Notes: a model not told the origin generated them from the sequence alone. DNA of 64,000 nt from Tribonema minus (GCA_017506865.1 JAFCMP010000004.1:62001-126000), one strand, 5' to 3'; positions 21,901 through 34,000 are shown, numbered from the stretch's first letter. Made by a program: numbers and translations.

Positions 21901-24900
21901 CAAGGAAGGAGTCTGAACACCTTGAAGCACTCGTCATTACATTGATCACGTCTGTTCTTCATAGTAATACACTCAAATGCACTCACTTGCATAGTCTGAT
22001 GTGCTGTGTCTGACCTGTTGTGACCTACAGCGGACGTGCCTTTTGCTGCCACGAGAGACGTGTGGATGAGTGAGCTCCTGCCCAACATGAGGCCGTACTG
22101 CCCTTGCGAAGCCATGGACAGTGAGGACACCCTGTTCATCCTATACACCTCTGGATCAACAGGACAGCCTAAGGGGTTGGCGCACACCACCGCTGGCTAC
22201 CTCCTCCACACGGTGCGTCTCCACGCTCAGCAGCATATTTATCAGTGGTGTCAGCAGTCCCGAATGCACCAGATGTCAGTATGTATGTATTTGTCGAAGT
22301 ATGTGGCAGCGTTTGCATGCATGTCAAGCATCACACAATCAAGGGGGTTCGGCAGAGCATACACTATCGCGTTGGTATACTTGGATAGCAAAGGTGAACC
22401 ATGTTTGCTTGCCCGTTTTCTTCTTGTATGAGTGCTTGAGCATCTCTTGTAAACACAACACGCGCGGCAGCCACTCTCACAGGCTCGCTTCGCCTGCTGT
22501 CTTGTATGGCATCTAAATGAGTTGAACCCCCTTAAACATGCGAGGAAGGGCAAATTCCAAATATGTATATGCTGAAGGACAGCTGTTGCTACGCTTGCAA
22601 CTGCCTCATTGCCAGGCCCAAAGTACTGTCTGTTCCCTTAATTCTCACTATTTCCTTCTGCGCCTTGATCCGCTTGTTCATACATGCATACCCTTGTTTG
22701 ACTCCACAGGCCCTCACGACCAAGCACGTGTTTGACCTGAAGGAGGGAGACGTGTACGCCTGCGTGGCAGATGTGGGCTGGATCACAGGGCACTCGTACA
22801 TTGTCTATGGGCCACTGATCAACGGCACCACCAGCCTCATGTTTGAGAGTACACCGCTGTACCCGGACCACGGCCGCTACTGGGATCTGGTGCAGGTGGG
22901 TAGTATGTAGGTAGTCTATGAGTTGGTCACAGTACCTGCAACCACAGTGCTCAGCGTACACTGCTCTACCCGGGCACGGGTGCCGAGACCTGGCATGTAG
23001 GCATGGTGGTGTGGTAAACTACGTGCTGTCTTTGAAACTGCCTCAACAGTACAAGATCACCGAAAACAGCAAAGTGGCATCACGTTTCATGACTCCATGG
23101 GGGTGGCAACGGCGCCACGCCGCACAGCTGCCTCACATCTCCTTGCAGCCAGCCGCACTACTCCCTGTACACGTCTGGCATCTGGGGTCAATGTCGCCGT
23201 CCAATAGCCGTTTGCAGTGCCTACTACAACTATGACGTCGCCGTGGACGCACAGCACGATGTGGCGCATGATTTCATGAGCGAGCGGCAGTACTTGGCGC
23301 ACGCCTTCTCTCTTCTGAAGGAGCAGCAGCTGTACGGCGTCACCGCGTCATCTGTGGCTATTGGCTATTGGCTATTGGACACAGATGGCCCTGAAGGATG
23401 TTTAGGACGTCTGCCATGAGCGGGAAGAAGAGAGAGGCGTGCGCAGAGTCTGCCGCTCGCTCATGAAGCCATGCGCCACATCGTGATGTGCGTCACAGCG
23501 GCGTAATAGTTATAATAGGCACTGCACACAGCGTCTGTGCCCGGCACTGCGACATCCCGATCTACGCACAACAGTGCATTGTGCATGGAGGCAGCAGCCT
23601 CGTGCTGGCGAATGCAGGCGCGGTTGAAGGGGGCGGCCAATCCTTAGCCGCGCTTCTCCAGCTCAGCCGCCTACATGGTGGGGCACAGGGCAGCACCTAG
23701 CCGTTAATCAGCACGGTTAACACTGCATGCGCATACATGATATGACAATTTGGTGTGAAAGTATTGTTGCGTACACAGTCCTGGGCGCATTTTTCAGACA
23801 TTGTGTCCACTGGTTTAGGTGTCTCGCATGGAGGAGCATTGTCACATGTGTACACATGCAATCACCTACTGCGCACAGGCCTGACGCATACGTGCAAACA
23901 ACCTTGACCGGTGGGAGTGTGCAGTGCAGCAGCTGCTGAGTAGAGTGCGCTGTGGCCATAATGACAGGACAGTAGTATTTCCTGTATACTGTCCATGGTC
24001 TGTCACCTTCCATTTTCCTGTTGATAAGCAGTGGCTGGGTTCGTCCATGCAGTACCTCAAGTTGAAGTGCGCATGCCATCGTGATTGCGTTGACAACATA
24101 GTCTATACGTGCGCTTTGCATGCTGCGTCATTGCATACATTCTGCAATGCTCCTGATAAGCTCAGGGACCATGACCATCAACTCTGCGCTTGCATGTGCC
24201 GTCTAACCCGCTCCGCACCCACCCAATGCAAACCCTTAGGGCCAGGCTACCTACCCCCAATCCCAAGCGTAATCCTAACCCTAACGCTGCCACAACGCTC
24301 CGCAGACGCACAAGGTGAACCAGTTCTACACAGCGCCCACGGCCATCCGTGCTCTCATGCGGTTCGGCCCGGAGATAACGGAGAAGTACGACCTGTCATC
24401 GCTGCGCGTACTGGGTACGGTGGGGGAGCCCATCAACCCTGAGGCGTGGCGCTGGTACAACGAGCACGTGGGCAAGGGGAAGTGCAGCATTGTGGACACG
24501 TGGTGGCAGACGGAGACAGGGGGGCACCTCATGACGCCGCTGCCTGGCATCACGCCCATGAAGGTGAGGTCTGAGGTTGAAGTTAAGTTGAAGAGTTCAG
24601 GCCTTGGGGGCACCTCATGACGCCACTGCCGGGCATCACGTCCATGAATGTGTGTGAGTATGCTGGTGCCTTTGCTTGAATTATGAAGGTGGACATGTCA
24701 CATGGCTCCCGTCCATGGAAGTCGGGCATAACGCCCATGAAGGTGTGTGGGGGGGGTACGGGGTGCCTTGGGGTGAAGTACCGGAGGCTGAAGTTGAAGC
24801 GAACATTTCAGATGGATCCCGCTCATGAAAGCCGGCGGTGTGGTGCACGTCACATGTCGCCTGAGGGTAGAGAGCCATGAATCGTGACTCTCTGCAGATT

Positions 24901-27317
24901 GAAGTTGAAGTTGATAATGCGTGGGCTGTCTGGCATCGCGCGCTTGAAGGTAAGGGCTCTGGTGCATGTCGCGCATCGGCTCGGGTTAGATGCGCATATT
25001 CGCGCCTGGTGACTCCACGTGTTGAAGTTGCAGTTGAATTGTCCGCGACTGCTTGGCATCACGTCCACAACTGTGCATGTGATTTGTGGATCATCCTGTT
25101 GAGAGTGCATGTGCAGCATTGCTCAGGTAGGGTGTGGCAGCTTGCGCACAACGGCAGGCAGCATCTGCAGATAAGCATGCCAGCGCAGCCTCGGTCACAC
25201 GATGACGCAATGCGACTGTGCACCACTGTGTAGGTTGTTGGCAGTGCCGCTGACGATGTGCCTGTGCACTTTAGACGGCATGTCAAGTGCAAGTGACCCT
25301 GTGCTCTGCACTAGGCAATAGGGAAGTACGTCAGCGCTTGACAGCTTTTGTGCACACCTGACATCGCAGCAAGTCATTGCCCAAATGACAGCGCAAGAAT
25401 CAAGCACTCTTGACCTTGTAAATGCAACCTGGCCACTGGTATGACTGTGCCATCTGGTGGCTTTGACATTCACGTACAGACGCTGCAACTCCGCTGACAT
25501 CTGCTTGCAATGCTCTGATTGCAGGCGCTAAACTCAAGTACCTCGGACCTGCTGTGCCTGAATGTATGCGAAGTGTTACCGGACACCTGAGTGTGTACCT
25601 CAGAGCACAAGCAGCAATAATGCCAACATAACCTACACCAACTGTACCTCCCCATGCTTCCATATATGCGCAGCCCGGCTCGTGCTGCTTCCCGTTCTTT
25701 GGCGTGGAGCCCGTAGTCCTGGACCCCAAGGACGGACACGAACTCACCGGCAACGACGTGGAAGGAGTTCTGGCAATGAAGCGCGCATGGCCCAGCATTG
25801 CGCGCACCGTGTATGGGGACCACGAGCGCTACCTGAGCGTATACATGAACCCCTACAAGGGGTACTACTTCACAGGGGATGGATGCCGGCGCGACAAGGA
25901 CGGGTACTACTGGATCACGGGGAGGGTGGATGACGTGCTCAACGTGTCCGGCCACAGGTATGTAGTGCTGGGGGTATGCTTTGAGGGGTATGCCTGAGGG
26001 GTAGGGTATGCATGTGTGAAGAGGCTGGGGAATGTTGGCATCAGTTGATGATCTCGCGGAGGGTGAATGACGTGGGGTTGCTGAGGGGCATGTATGTATA
26101 TCAATGCTTGGTGTAAGTTGAAGTTTACCCAGGTCGGCGTGAACCGTCTGGCATGCGTGCACATAAGCTCTTGGTATTGCTGCTGCTGCGCGCCCACATG
26201 CGATTGAAGTCACAGTTCAGACCACCCCTGCATTATCAATACAACATCTGAGATGCAGGCTTGTTGAATGCCATTGTTGAGTGTGCTCCTGTGCTCTTGC
26301 TCCCTGCGCAAGTGCTGCAAGCCTTCGTAGCCACAGCAGTGACAGTGACAGTCGTGCATCACACCATTCCCCCACCATTGTGCGCCGCAAACTTGCAGGA
26401 TCGGCACCGCGGAAGTGGAGAGTGCCCTGGTGGCACACGCCTCAGTCAGCGAAGCGGCCGTTGTGGGGTTCCCGGAGCCGGTCAAGGGCCAGGGCCTCTG
26501 CTGCTACGTGACACTGACAGCCAAGGCTGTGGAGAGTGGGGATCTGGTGGCGGAGCTGCGCATGCAAGTGCGACAGCACATTGGCGCTTTTGCGACGCCT
26601 GACGTCATTGTCATATCGCCGGGGCTGCCCAAGACGCGCTCGGGGAAGATCATGCGGCGCATCCTGCGCAAGGTGCGCTCGCGCTCGCGCCTGCAATCTA
26701 ATCTGCGTGCGTGCGTATTCGCTGCAATTCAGGTTCTTGTAGAGGCTTGCGCAGAGTCTTATGTACATGTGGGTGGCCGAGCGTGTGCCTGTGCGTATTA
26801 CCTATTCGCGAGCATGATTTGTAGTCCGTGTGCGGCTGCGTCTTACTTGTGCGCGTCACTTTGGTTAGGGTTCACGACCGCGCCTCTGTATGTACGCATC
26901 TTGCATTGTCAAGTGCTGTACTCTGTATTTTGTACTCTGTACATAGGGTATGGCGGTGCATAGACCCCTTTCGTAAGCCCTTGGACTGTGCATCAGCATC
27001 TTTTTCGGGTGATTGTAGCAGGGAGTTGCGTGCGCATGTTGCACACGCACGCCATTGCCCTCTCAACTTGCCTGGCAACAACACGACATCAACCACAACA
27101 GAACTTTGTGACCGCTGCTCTTCACTTTTTGGCTTCATGTGATAGACACTCACACACAGACTCTGTTGCACTCTGCACACAGGTGGCGGAGGGAGAGTCC
27201 GACAGCTTGGGCGATGTGTCCACCCTGGCTGACCCCAGTGTAGTGGAGGTGCTCATTGCCAAGGTCGCTGACGTCATGGCAGAAAGGAACAACAGGCGCA
27301 GCAGTGTAACTGTTTGA
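18991..27317 (+). CDS. ACS: Acetyl-CoA synthetase (AMP-forming)
   Basis: Nine exons join in frame to about 668 residues: 18991-19230, 19813-19983, 20878-21151, 22031-22212, 22710-22895, 24306-24563, 25674-25957, 26399-26672, 27183-27317. The enzyme makes acetyl-CoA from acetate, ATP and CoA through acetyl-AMP, the entry route for acetate as carbon source. Family motifs appear in order: [34 protein letters not shown] (ATP loop), [77 protein letters not shown] and [15 protein letters not shown], whose first Lys after SG is the catalytic, acetylation-regulated residue. No clear transit peptide is seen, so it is probably cytosolic. The introns are long and hold several decayed copies of exon edges. 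Confidence 0.97.
20641..20908. repeat. Duplicated acceptor and start of acetyl-CoA synthetase exon 3, period 132 bp
   Basis: A 132-bp unit is present twice. It includes TCTTGCAGCTGTAACAGTCG, a pyrimidine tract, GTGCCCCAG and the first bases of the exon (GGCGACTTTGTC). The upstream copy has its AG at 20744-20745; the real one is at 20876-20877. The upstream copy runs on through about 8 codons that resemble the exon before diverging. Confidence 0.9.
21118..21560. repeat. Duplicated end and donor of acetyl-CoA synthetase exon 3, period about 224 bp
   Basis: The exon end and donor (GTGTTCGTGTTCAAAAACAC, then ATGCG|GTGAGT at 21151/21152) recur at about 21350-21380 as GTGTTTGTGTTCAAGAACAC, then GTGCG|GTGAGT. 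The intron sequence after both copies also aligns (GGTTGAAGTTGGGGTT, later CACACGTTGAGGAAAGTG versus CACATGTTGAGAACAGTG). Confidence 0.9.
21728..21915. repeat. Degenerate tandem repeat in acetyl-CoA synthetase intron 3
   Basis: Imperfect units of about 55-65 bp share GAATAAACG, AAGGAAGGAGT and GCGCC blocks. No link to an exon was seen. Confidence 0.5.
22949..23010. repeat. Decayed copy of the end of acetyl-CoA synthetase exon 5
   Basis: GCGTACACTGCTCTACCCGG followed by GCACGGGTGCCGAGACCTGG resembles the exon end TACACCGCTGTACCCGGACC followed by ACGGCCGCTACTGGGATCTGG about 105 bp upstream. It is in the same orientation, inside the intron. Confidence 0.6.
23209..23533. repeat. Foldback (long inverted repeat) in acetyl-CoA synthetase intron 5
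   Basis: Two arms of about 112 bp (23209-23320 and 23421-23533) are imperfect reverse complements. For example, CGATGTGGCGCATGATTTCA in arm 1 faces TGAAGCCATGCGCCACATCG in arm 2. The loop of about 100 bp holds three GGCTATT units flanked by ATCTGTG and CACAGAT, which could extend pairing. Arm 1 has an open frame ([20 protein letters not shown]) that may be a remnant of some coding sequence. It could be a MITE-like foldback or a hairpin RNA source. Confidence 0.75.
24533..24745. repeat. Triplicated end and donor of acetyl-CoA synthetase exon 6
   Basis: The real exon end GGCATCACGCCCATGAAG|GT (donor at 24564) is followed by copies ending CATCACGTCCATGAAT|GT at 24649/24650 and GCATAACGCCCATGAAG|GT at 24742/24743, with periods of 86 and 93 bp. 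The first copy also repeats GGGGGCACCTCATGACGCC. A fainter copy (GCATCACGTCCACAACTGTG) lies near 25053. All stay in the same intron and strand. Confidence 0.85.
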
Positions 27318-27752
27318 GCCGCCGGCAGACGTGTCATGAATACCTGCCCGCTGAGGCCTTGGCCTGGGGCTGAGATAGTCGGGCACTGCAAGTCGACAGT
27401 GATGCTGCAGTTGGAGTTGAGCAGGTAGATGGCAGCAGCATCAGCGGCACAGGCAGCGCCATTGGCAGCAAACGTGGGTGGGGTGTTGGTGAAACCTGCT
27501 ACTATAGCTGCAGATATGCCCCTGTACCCCTTCCCCCGCCACACACACACACACACACACACACGCCGCCGCCCACTGCCCAATACCACCCTCCAACAAG
27601 ATGAACTGAACTGCATTACACAAAGGCAAGATTAGACGAGAGGCACAACATGCCCTCATGGTGATGGAAAACAGCTCTTGATGGAAGTATCTGTTAAATG
27701 GACACTCGCTGTGAGCGTGAACATGCTGCGGCTCTTTGCGATGCACGTGTTG
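27318..27752. other. Convergent spacer with CA microsatellite
   Basis: This lies between the acetyl-CoA synthetase stop and the end of the minus-strand PDZ/IQ gene. It holds a (CA)n run at about 27540-27564 preceded by a C-rich patch. A reverse-strand TGTAA near 27612 could be the algal-type polyadenylation signal of the minus-strand gene. No gene is seen. Confidence 0.5.
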
Positions 27753-30700
27753 CTATCGTTCATGCACCTGCGCATGCTGTCGTCGCTGCTGCCTTTGCCC
27801 AACGTGCTCTAAACTTATGATTTCAAACTCTGGATAGACGCGTGGCGGCAACTTCAACTGCAACGCCCCTGCACAAACTACCGCTCGTAAACCCTCTACC
27901 GATACCGAGCAGCCTGGCGGAACAGGCCCTCTGCCAATGGCTTCTCTTTGTGGCCACAGCCCATACTGCTCTGCAAGCGCGTCCAACACGGCGTTCGTGT
28001 CGATCGCAGCAGTACCTACTTCATCGCCTTCAGCACCAACTTGAGTGCCATCGCCGCCGTCGCAAAACAGCGCAAGCGCACTGGCCTCCTCGGCGTACGC
28101 GCACGCCCGCTCCGCGTGCTGCAGCCATACGCTCAGGCGCGCATCGCGCAGCACATCTGTGCGCCGCGCCGCCGCGCGCCGCCGCGCCGCCGTCTGCAGC
28201 GCGACCACCGCCGCGCGAAACGCCACATAGCGGCGGCGCTGCGCACGCACGGAGCTCCAGCTGCAGCACCAGTGCGCCACGCGTGCCGCTGCCCAAGAGC
28301 GCAGGCACTGGCGGCGCTGGTGCCTGCGGAAGCACTGCTGGATCTGGCGTGCGCGCGCGCTCAGCAGCAGACTGCGCACGCGCTGCCGCCGCCGCTGCAG
28401 CTGGTGGTACACGCGCAGCAGCTCCTCTCGCTCTGCGGCGCTGGCCGCGGCTGCGGTGATGCGCGTGAGGCACTGGCTGCCGCACGTGGGGCATGCGCAC
28501 TGAGGGGAGAAGCTGGCATTGTCTGCATTGTTTACACGTGTCGTGTGTCCGCACGCGCTGCACACGAGGAGCTGGGAGCGCGGCTGCTGCGCCGCCGCTG
28601 CGCTGCCGCTGTGGGAGTTGTCCCCGGTGACCTCCGCTGTGCGCACGTGCTGCAGTTCATGCTCCTGCATGGCTTCTTCTGTTGTGCACTGCGCCGGCTT
28701 GCTGGCAACAGAGCTGCTGTCATGTGACAATTGCTCATCTGCACACTCGTTGCGTATTGCCTCTGCTGGTGACATTCCCGCTTCGCTGTCTCCTGTGTCC
28801 TCTGAACGGCTACGACTGTCAGCCTCCCGCTCAGCTGTCGTCGCTACCGCCGCTGCTGCATGCTCTTCCTCCAGTGCGGCCTTGACATGTTGCACGTGAC
28901 GCCGCGCCAGCAATGCACGTGCCGCGCACTGCACCGCCACCGCTGCGCACTGCTGCCGCTGCTGCTGCGCTGCCGCCGACGCCGCAGCGCGAACGGCCGT
29001 CCCGCGCCATACTCTCTGCAGCGCAGTCGCAGCGCGCCGCTGCTGCTGCGCCACAGCGTAGTGCTTGCGCGCCAATTTCTGGCGCGCTATTGCCTGCACT
29101 GCGACTGCTGCGCGAGCCACGAGTCGTGCTTGCTGGCGCTGCTGCTGCGCTGCAATGGCCGCCTGCTGAGCGTGGTGGCGGACGATCTGAGTCCGGGCTG
29201 CGCGCTGAATGACGAGCGCTGCTGCCGCCTGCGCGTGCTGCAGTGAAGACAGATCCAATAATGGAAACGCAAGCCTCAAACCGGTGCAGTGGGTGCATGT
29301 CTGCATTGCACATTGCCATATGGGTCCTGACGTGGTTGGGCGCGCTTTGACTCTGCAAAGAAGACTGACTGCCGACCTAACTGCACAGTTGCATTCGACT
29401 CAATTGCCAGGCTTTCGTCTTAAGTGCACAAGAGGAGTATCTAGTCAACTGCAGCAGCTTCAAAGCACTCCAGACACGAGATCAGGCGAGTCACCTGTTG
29501 CCGTACGCGCTTCATCTCCGCCACCTGCCTTCGCGCGCGCCACTGCCGCACCGCCCTCTGCGCCGCCACCGCTGCCTTATTCTCACGCGCCTGCGCCGTC
29601 CGCAGCCGCAGTGCAGCAACGACGCGCCAGGCCCGCCACCGCCGCCACCACAGCTGCACCCGCACGCATGCCTGCACTTGCCGCTCGTGTAGCGCTGCTG
29701 TGTAAATGACAGCAGCGAAGCGGCGCCGCGCGTGCGCCTGAATGACCGTTGCCGCTGCGCACTCTACGCGGAACGCCGCAACTCTCTCCGCCGCGGCCCG
29801 CTTGTAACTGAAAACGATGACGCGGGAGACCTCGTGTATGAGCCTGCGGCGGCGCGCCGGCGTTGAATATGGGTCGTTGATCCAGTCCTTGGCCACAACT
29901 TCAAGTGCCACATGGCTCAACCGTGTGTGTGCTGCTGTCGTAGCGTCCGTGGCAGCTGCGCTGCCGCTGCCGCGCCTGAACACTATGCTGCGCGCTGTCT
30001 GGGCGAGCACGTGTCTGCGGTCGTAGAGTCCCGCAGCGGGCAGCGGTGCAGCAGCAGTGACGCAGCCCGGATGTTGGTGTTGTGATGTTGTCAATGGGTT
30101 GGCGTCGGCAAAAGCCATGAGTACGCATTGTACCTGTGACCAAAGAATTGCGCTGGCTTCATATTGCGTATCAGCTGAGCTCGGCCCTATCAACTGCTCC
30201 ATGCTCCGCGCTCTGGCGAGGCGGTAGTGCGACCCAGGATCTTCAACTTGCTCTTGCTGTCGTTGCCTGCGTGCTGCTGCTGTGATGTCCAATTGCGATC
30301 GAGTGCGTGGTATTTGCGATGATGGGGAGACTACTCCAGGACGTTCATCACAGTGCGAGAGCATCAGTGCAGCCTCGTTTGGCGATTCTGATGGCACATG
30401 CACATCACATGCTGGCGCCGGCGAAGAGTGCGCCTGCGCCTTGATGCAAGGTTCTAGCTCTGGTGTTTGAGGAGCTGCTGGCGGCTGTGCAAACGTCAAT
30501 CTTCTTCGCTGTGAGGCCACCTCTTTCATCAGCAGCATGATCTGGCTGGGCAGCAAGCCTGTCACGCATGTCCCGTTCACAGCCCAGAGAAGCATGCCAA
30601 CCTGTATTGCTCCCCCGTGCCTCTCAGCTACCGATCCTGGCTCCACGCCTATAACGATGAATGCGCTGCATGGCTGCTGTTGCCGCTTCATGGGGTCAGC

Positions 30701-30877
30701 TGGCGGTCCAGCATCGTGCCATCGGAAGCGGATGCCCGCAGGGTGGCCTGCCTCGAACCACAAGTCAACCAGTCGGCGCCGCTTGTGGGTGGTTAGTAGC
30801 GAGCTCATATGATGCTTGTAGCCTGCATCATGGGTCAGACTCTGCGACCGCAACAGCACATCGCCTGCACGCGTCAT
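27753..30877 (-). CDS. PDZ-domain protein with many IQ motifs and a zinc ribbon
   Basis: Two exons (30877-29495 and 29237-27753) join in phase 0 (RVRQQ to HAQAAAALVIQ), giving about 955 residues. Residues about 40-130 read as a PDZ-like domain: FIVIGVEPGSVAERHGGAIQ, then GMLLWAVNGTCVTGLLPSQI. A disordered stretch follows, then an Arg/Ala-rich half with repeated IQ-type calmodulin-binding helices (ATVIQAHARRRFAAVIY, ALVIQRAARTQIVRHH, ALQRVWRGTAVRAAA, VAVQCAARALLARRH). Between IQ clusters is a four-to-five-Cys motif, CSACGHTTR then CACPTCGSQC, like a zinc ribbon. A cytoskeletal or ciliary scaffold regulated by calcium is a reasonable inference. I know no family with exactly this domain order. 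Confidence 0.75.
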
Positions 30878-31006
30878 GATGCCGGATCACTGGCTCACAC
30901 TTGCACTGCACTACCGAGAAACAATCTCAAAACTCTAAACCGTTTCACCTGAAACCGTTTTTCATTTCCTTTCCTTGATGATGCATGAGAGCGACTGCGA
31001 TGTACG
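30878..31006. promoter_or_regulatory. Compact divergent promoter region (PDZ/IQ / FAM227-like)
   Basis: There are 129 bp between opposing start codons. It contains a pair of AAACCGTTT-like boxes (TAAACCGTTTCACCTGAAAC then CGTTTTTCATTTCC near 30937-30970). Co-regulation of two possibly ciliary genes is an inference. Confidence 0.45.
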
Positions 31007-34000
31007 ATGGGCTCTGACTCGGCAACTGGTTTAGCAATGGAGCGGCGCAGCATCACCAGCATGATGGATGCAAAGCAAGATCTGCAGCAGCACCAGGGCA
31101 CCAGCAGCAACCCAACCTCTGCCTCGGCTGCAGGCAGAGTAGGCTGGAGCAATGTCGTCAACTTGCTGCCGCCGCCACTCAAACCAGAGGAGAAGTACAA
31201 CATCACTGCAGCGAACCGCAGGTGAACGCAGTAGTTATGGTCACTCCTTTTGATGCTGTGTTGTGACCTATACAATGTTCAACATGCAACTTCATTTCAC
31301 ATGCGTTGTGTCATGTAGATTCGAGGAGCTCGCGGCCGATGCTGGCATCGAGTACGACGCGGATGACTTCCACCTCGAAGACCTCAAAATGTACGGAGTG
31401 GAGGCGCGTGCTCAAGCGGGCGCGGACCCCGAGAGCGACGACGACAGCAATGCAGACGAGCTGGTCATGCAGAAAGAAATGGCCGGAGGTAACCAGAAGC
31501 TGGCGCAGAAGGAGAGGAGCATATATCAGATGGTGGACAACATGTCGAAGCGCTTGAGCGCGCTCAACGCCACCGCCATCGATCGGTTCGCCGGCTGCCA
31601 GGCCGATCTCGACGAGGCCTCCCCGCAGTGCAGCGCCGCTGCAAACGGCCTGACTGCCACCGCCATGAGTGGCACTGCGCCAATTGACGATGGCGCCGAT
31701 GAGCACGCACCTGTTTCAACTGCCAGTGCCACTAGTGCCACTGGTCACAAGGGTGGTGGGACGAATGGCGGTGTGGCAGAGACGGTGACTGCAGCAGGAC
31801 TACTGCGCACGACCGCAAATGCGAGCGCCAAAGCCGCCAACGCGGCGGACGACGCCCATGTAGCAGACGCCGCGCGCGTCACTTTCAGACACGCGGCGAG
31901 CACCGACGCAGGGCGAAAACTTGAGCTCCTCTTCGAATCTCGCGTGCTCAGAGGCATCGGCTCACGAGCGAATGGCAGTGTCACTAAACGCGCCAGTGGC
32001 GGCAACGGCGGCAGTGGCGGCGGAGGCGGTAGTGGCGGCGGTGGCGGCGGAGGTGGCGGCGGCGGCAGCGGCGGCGGCAGCGGCGCCGCCAGCAAGAGGA
32101 AGGAGCTGCGGCGGCTGGAGGCGCGGCGGCATGAGCGCGTTGCGTATGAGCGCAAGCTGCAGGTACGGTAGGTATGGGTATGATGGTACATGGAAACGAA
32201 TCAAAAAATCGTAGAGCTCTAGATCGTAGAGCTCCAGGTGACAAAGTGTGTTAAGCCGTCATATTGAATGCATTCCGCCAATGACTGTGGTCGCCGCTGC
32301 TGTGGCAATTGGCCATGAGTCAAACAGTGCCACCATAATCACTTTAGTTGAATGACTTCTGTGTGCAAGCTTTTTAGCGTTTGAGGCATGGGTGTTCAGT
32401 ACATGCGTGTTTGGTCATGTGATGTGACACTGAAGGCCTGCGGGTCGTTGGCAGGTGCCAATGCAGATGATATTGCTGCAGTCATTTTGAAGTAACGGTC
32501 TGCCACTAGAGCCCTCTGGGTGCTAAACGCTACACCTCGGCAACCGTGCAGTGCTCTTGGTGCTGAGTGTTCAAGTTCAATTTGCAGCATGCCTGTCCCA
32601 CGCCAACCATAAGCAAGTTTGCATCGCGCTCCTGTGTGTTGCTCTTACAGTAAGTAGTACACCGTCTGCTTTCTAAGTCTTTCTTCAAGTGGGATAGACC
32701 AACAGCCATGCTTGATGCAACAGTTTCCTCCAGCAGTGCTCAGCACCGCATATACAGGTCATCTGCTCGCGATGCACTGCAATGCAACCGGCAAAGAGCA
32801 GACGGCGTACCCGTGACATTGGTTCTTGAGCGCATAGTCACCATCTGGTTGTACAAGCATGAGTGTGTGGAACGCACTGTTCGCCTCGTACCCCACTGGC
32901 GGACCTGGTCGTGGGTAAGTTTGTGACGTCATGCACAACGCTCAACGCAGAGGCACCCTGATTGCAGGTATGTTGTGTTCATGAGGATGTGTAGGTATAA
33001 GGCAGCATCCTGCATCAGCGCTCAGCTCCCCTCCCCGCCCCGCAGGCAACCCGAGTTGTGGCTATAGTATGTGTCTTGATGGGGGGTAGATGTGCATGTA
33101 TGTTTCCATCTTACAACAGCGCTCAATCAATGCCGCGCCCCCCGCCCCCACCCCCAGGCCAACTTGGAGCGCTACCTCACGCTTAGGCAAACCGGTTGTG
33201 GCTACAGTGTATGTGATGAGGGTATGCATGTATGATTCCTGCTTGTGACAAGCGCTCAATCAATGCCGGTCCCCCCGCCCCCCCCCGCAGGCCAACCTGG
33301 AGCGCTACCTCACGCGCAGCGTCAGCGACGTGCGCTATCAGACGCCCGATCAGCTGCGCCGCGCAAGCCGTGACAACGCCGCCTGCACAGAGAGCCGCAG
33401 CCGCGTCCTCTCGTTCGAGCTAGAGAGGGGGCACGCGCGGCACGAAGAGGGGGGGTCTCCGGGGGGGGCGGCAGGGGGGGAAACGGGGGGGTGGTGGGGG
33501 GAGGAGGAGTTCCCCATTCCCGTGTCGCAGTTGGAAATGAGCCCGAGGCTGTTGCTGGGGTATGCTTGCGAGAGGATGGTGCTACCGGGGGGGGCGCGTA
33601 TGTTTAGGCACTTGGTGCTTACGCCGCCGAGCCAGAGGATATTTGTGTACATGTTCTGGCTGGCGCACTGCAAGTTCTTCCAGGAGGACAGCGGCGCGCA
33701 GCAGGAGCACCTGCTGAGGCTCATCAGCGACCTGTATGTTGAGGTGCGTCAACGGTGAAGTACAAATTTGAAGTTACACATGGGTATGATAGGTGACAGA
33801 CTTGGGAGAAGTGTGAGGTTCTGGGTCACTTGAAACCGCTCATTCATGTGGTGTAATTCGCATGGTCCGCCGCAGAATGGGCGGTGTCAGCAACCTGTGA
33901 TCTCAGCGAAGCTTTGCAATCCTCCAGGCCTGTTGCTTTATGCAAAGAGAAACCCAGGCATGCACTAAGTTCAACACTATAATCTGTCTCTGCTGCTTTG

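Noticed and set aside
28030-28563. Long overlapping ORFs on both strands across the PDZ/IQ gene, such as 28030-28563 and 27842-28459
   Set aside because: They are shadows of a GC-rich, Arg/Ala-rich coding exon; only the annotated frame shows IQ motifs and the zinc ribbon.
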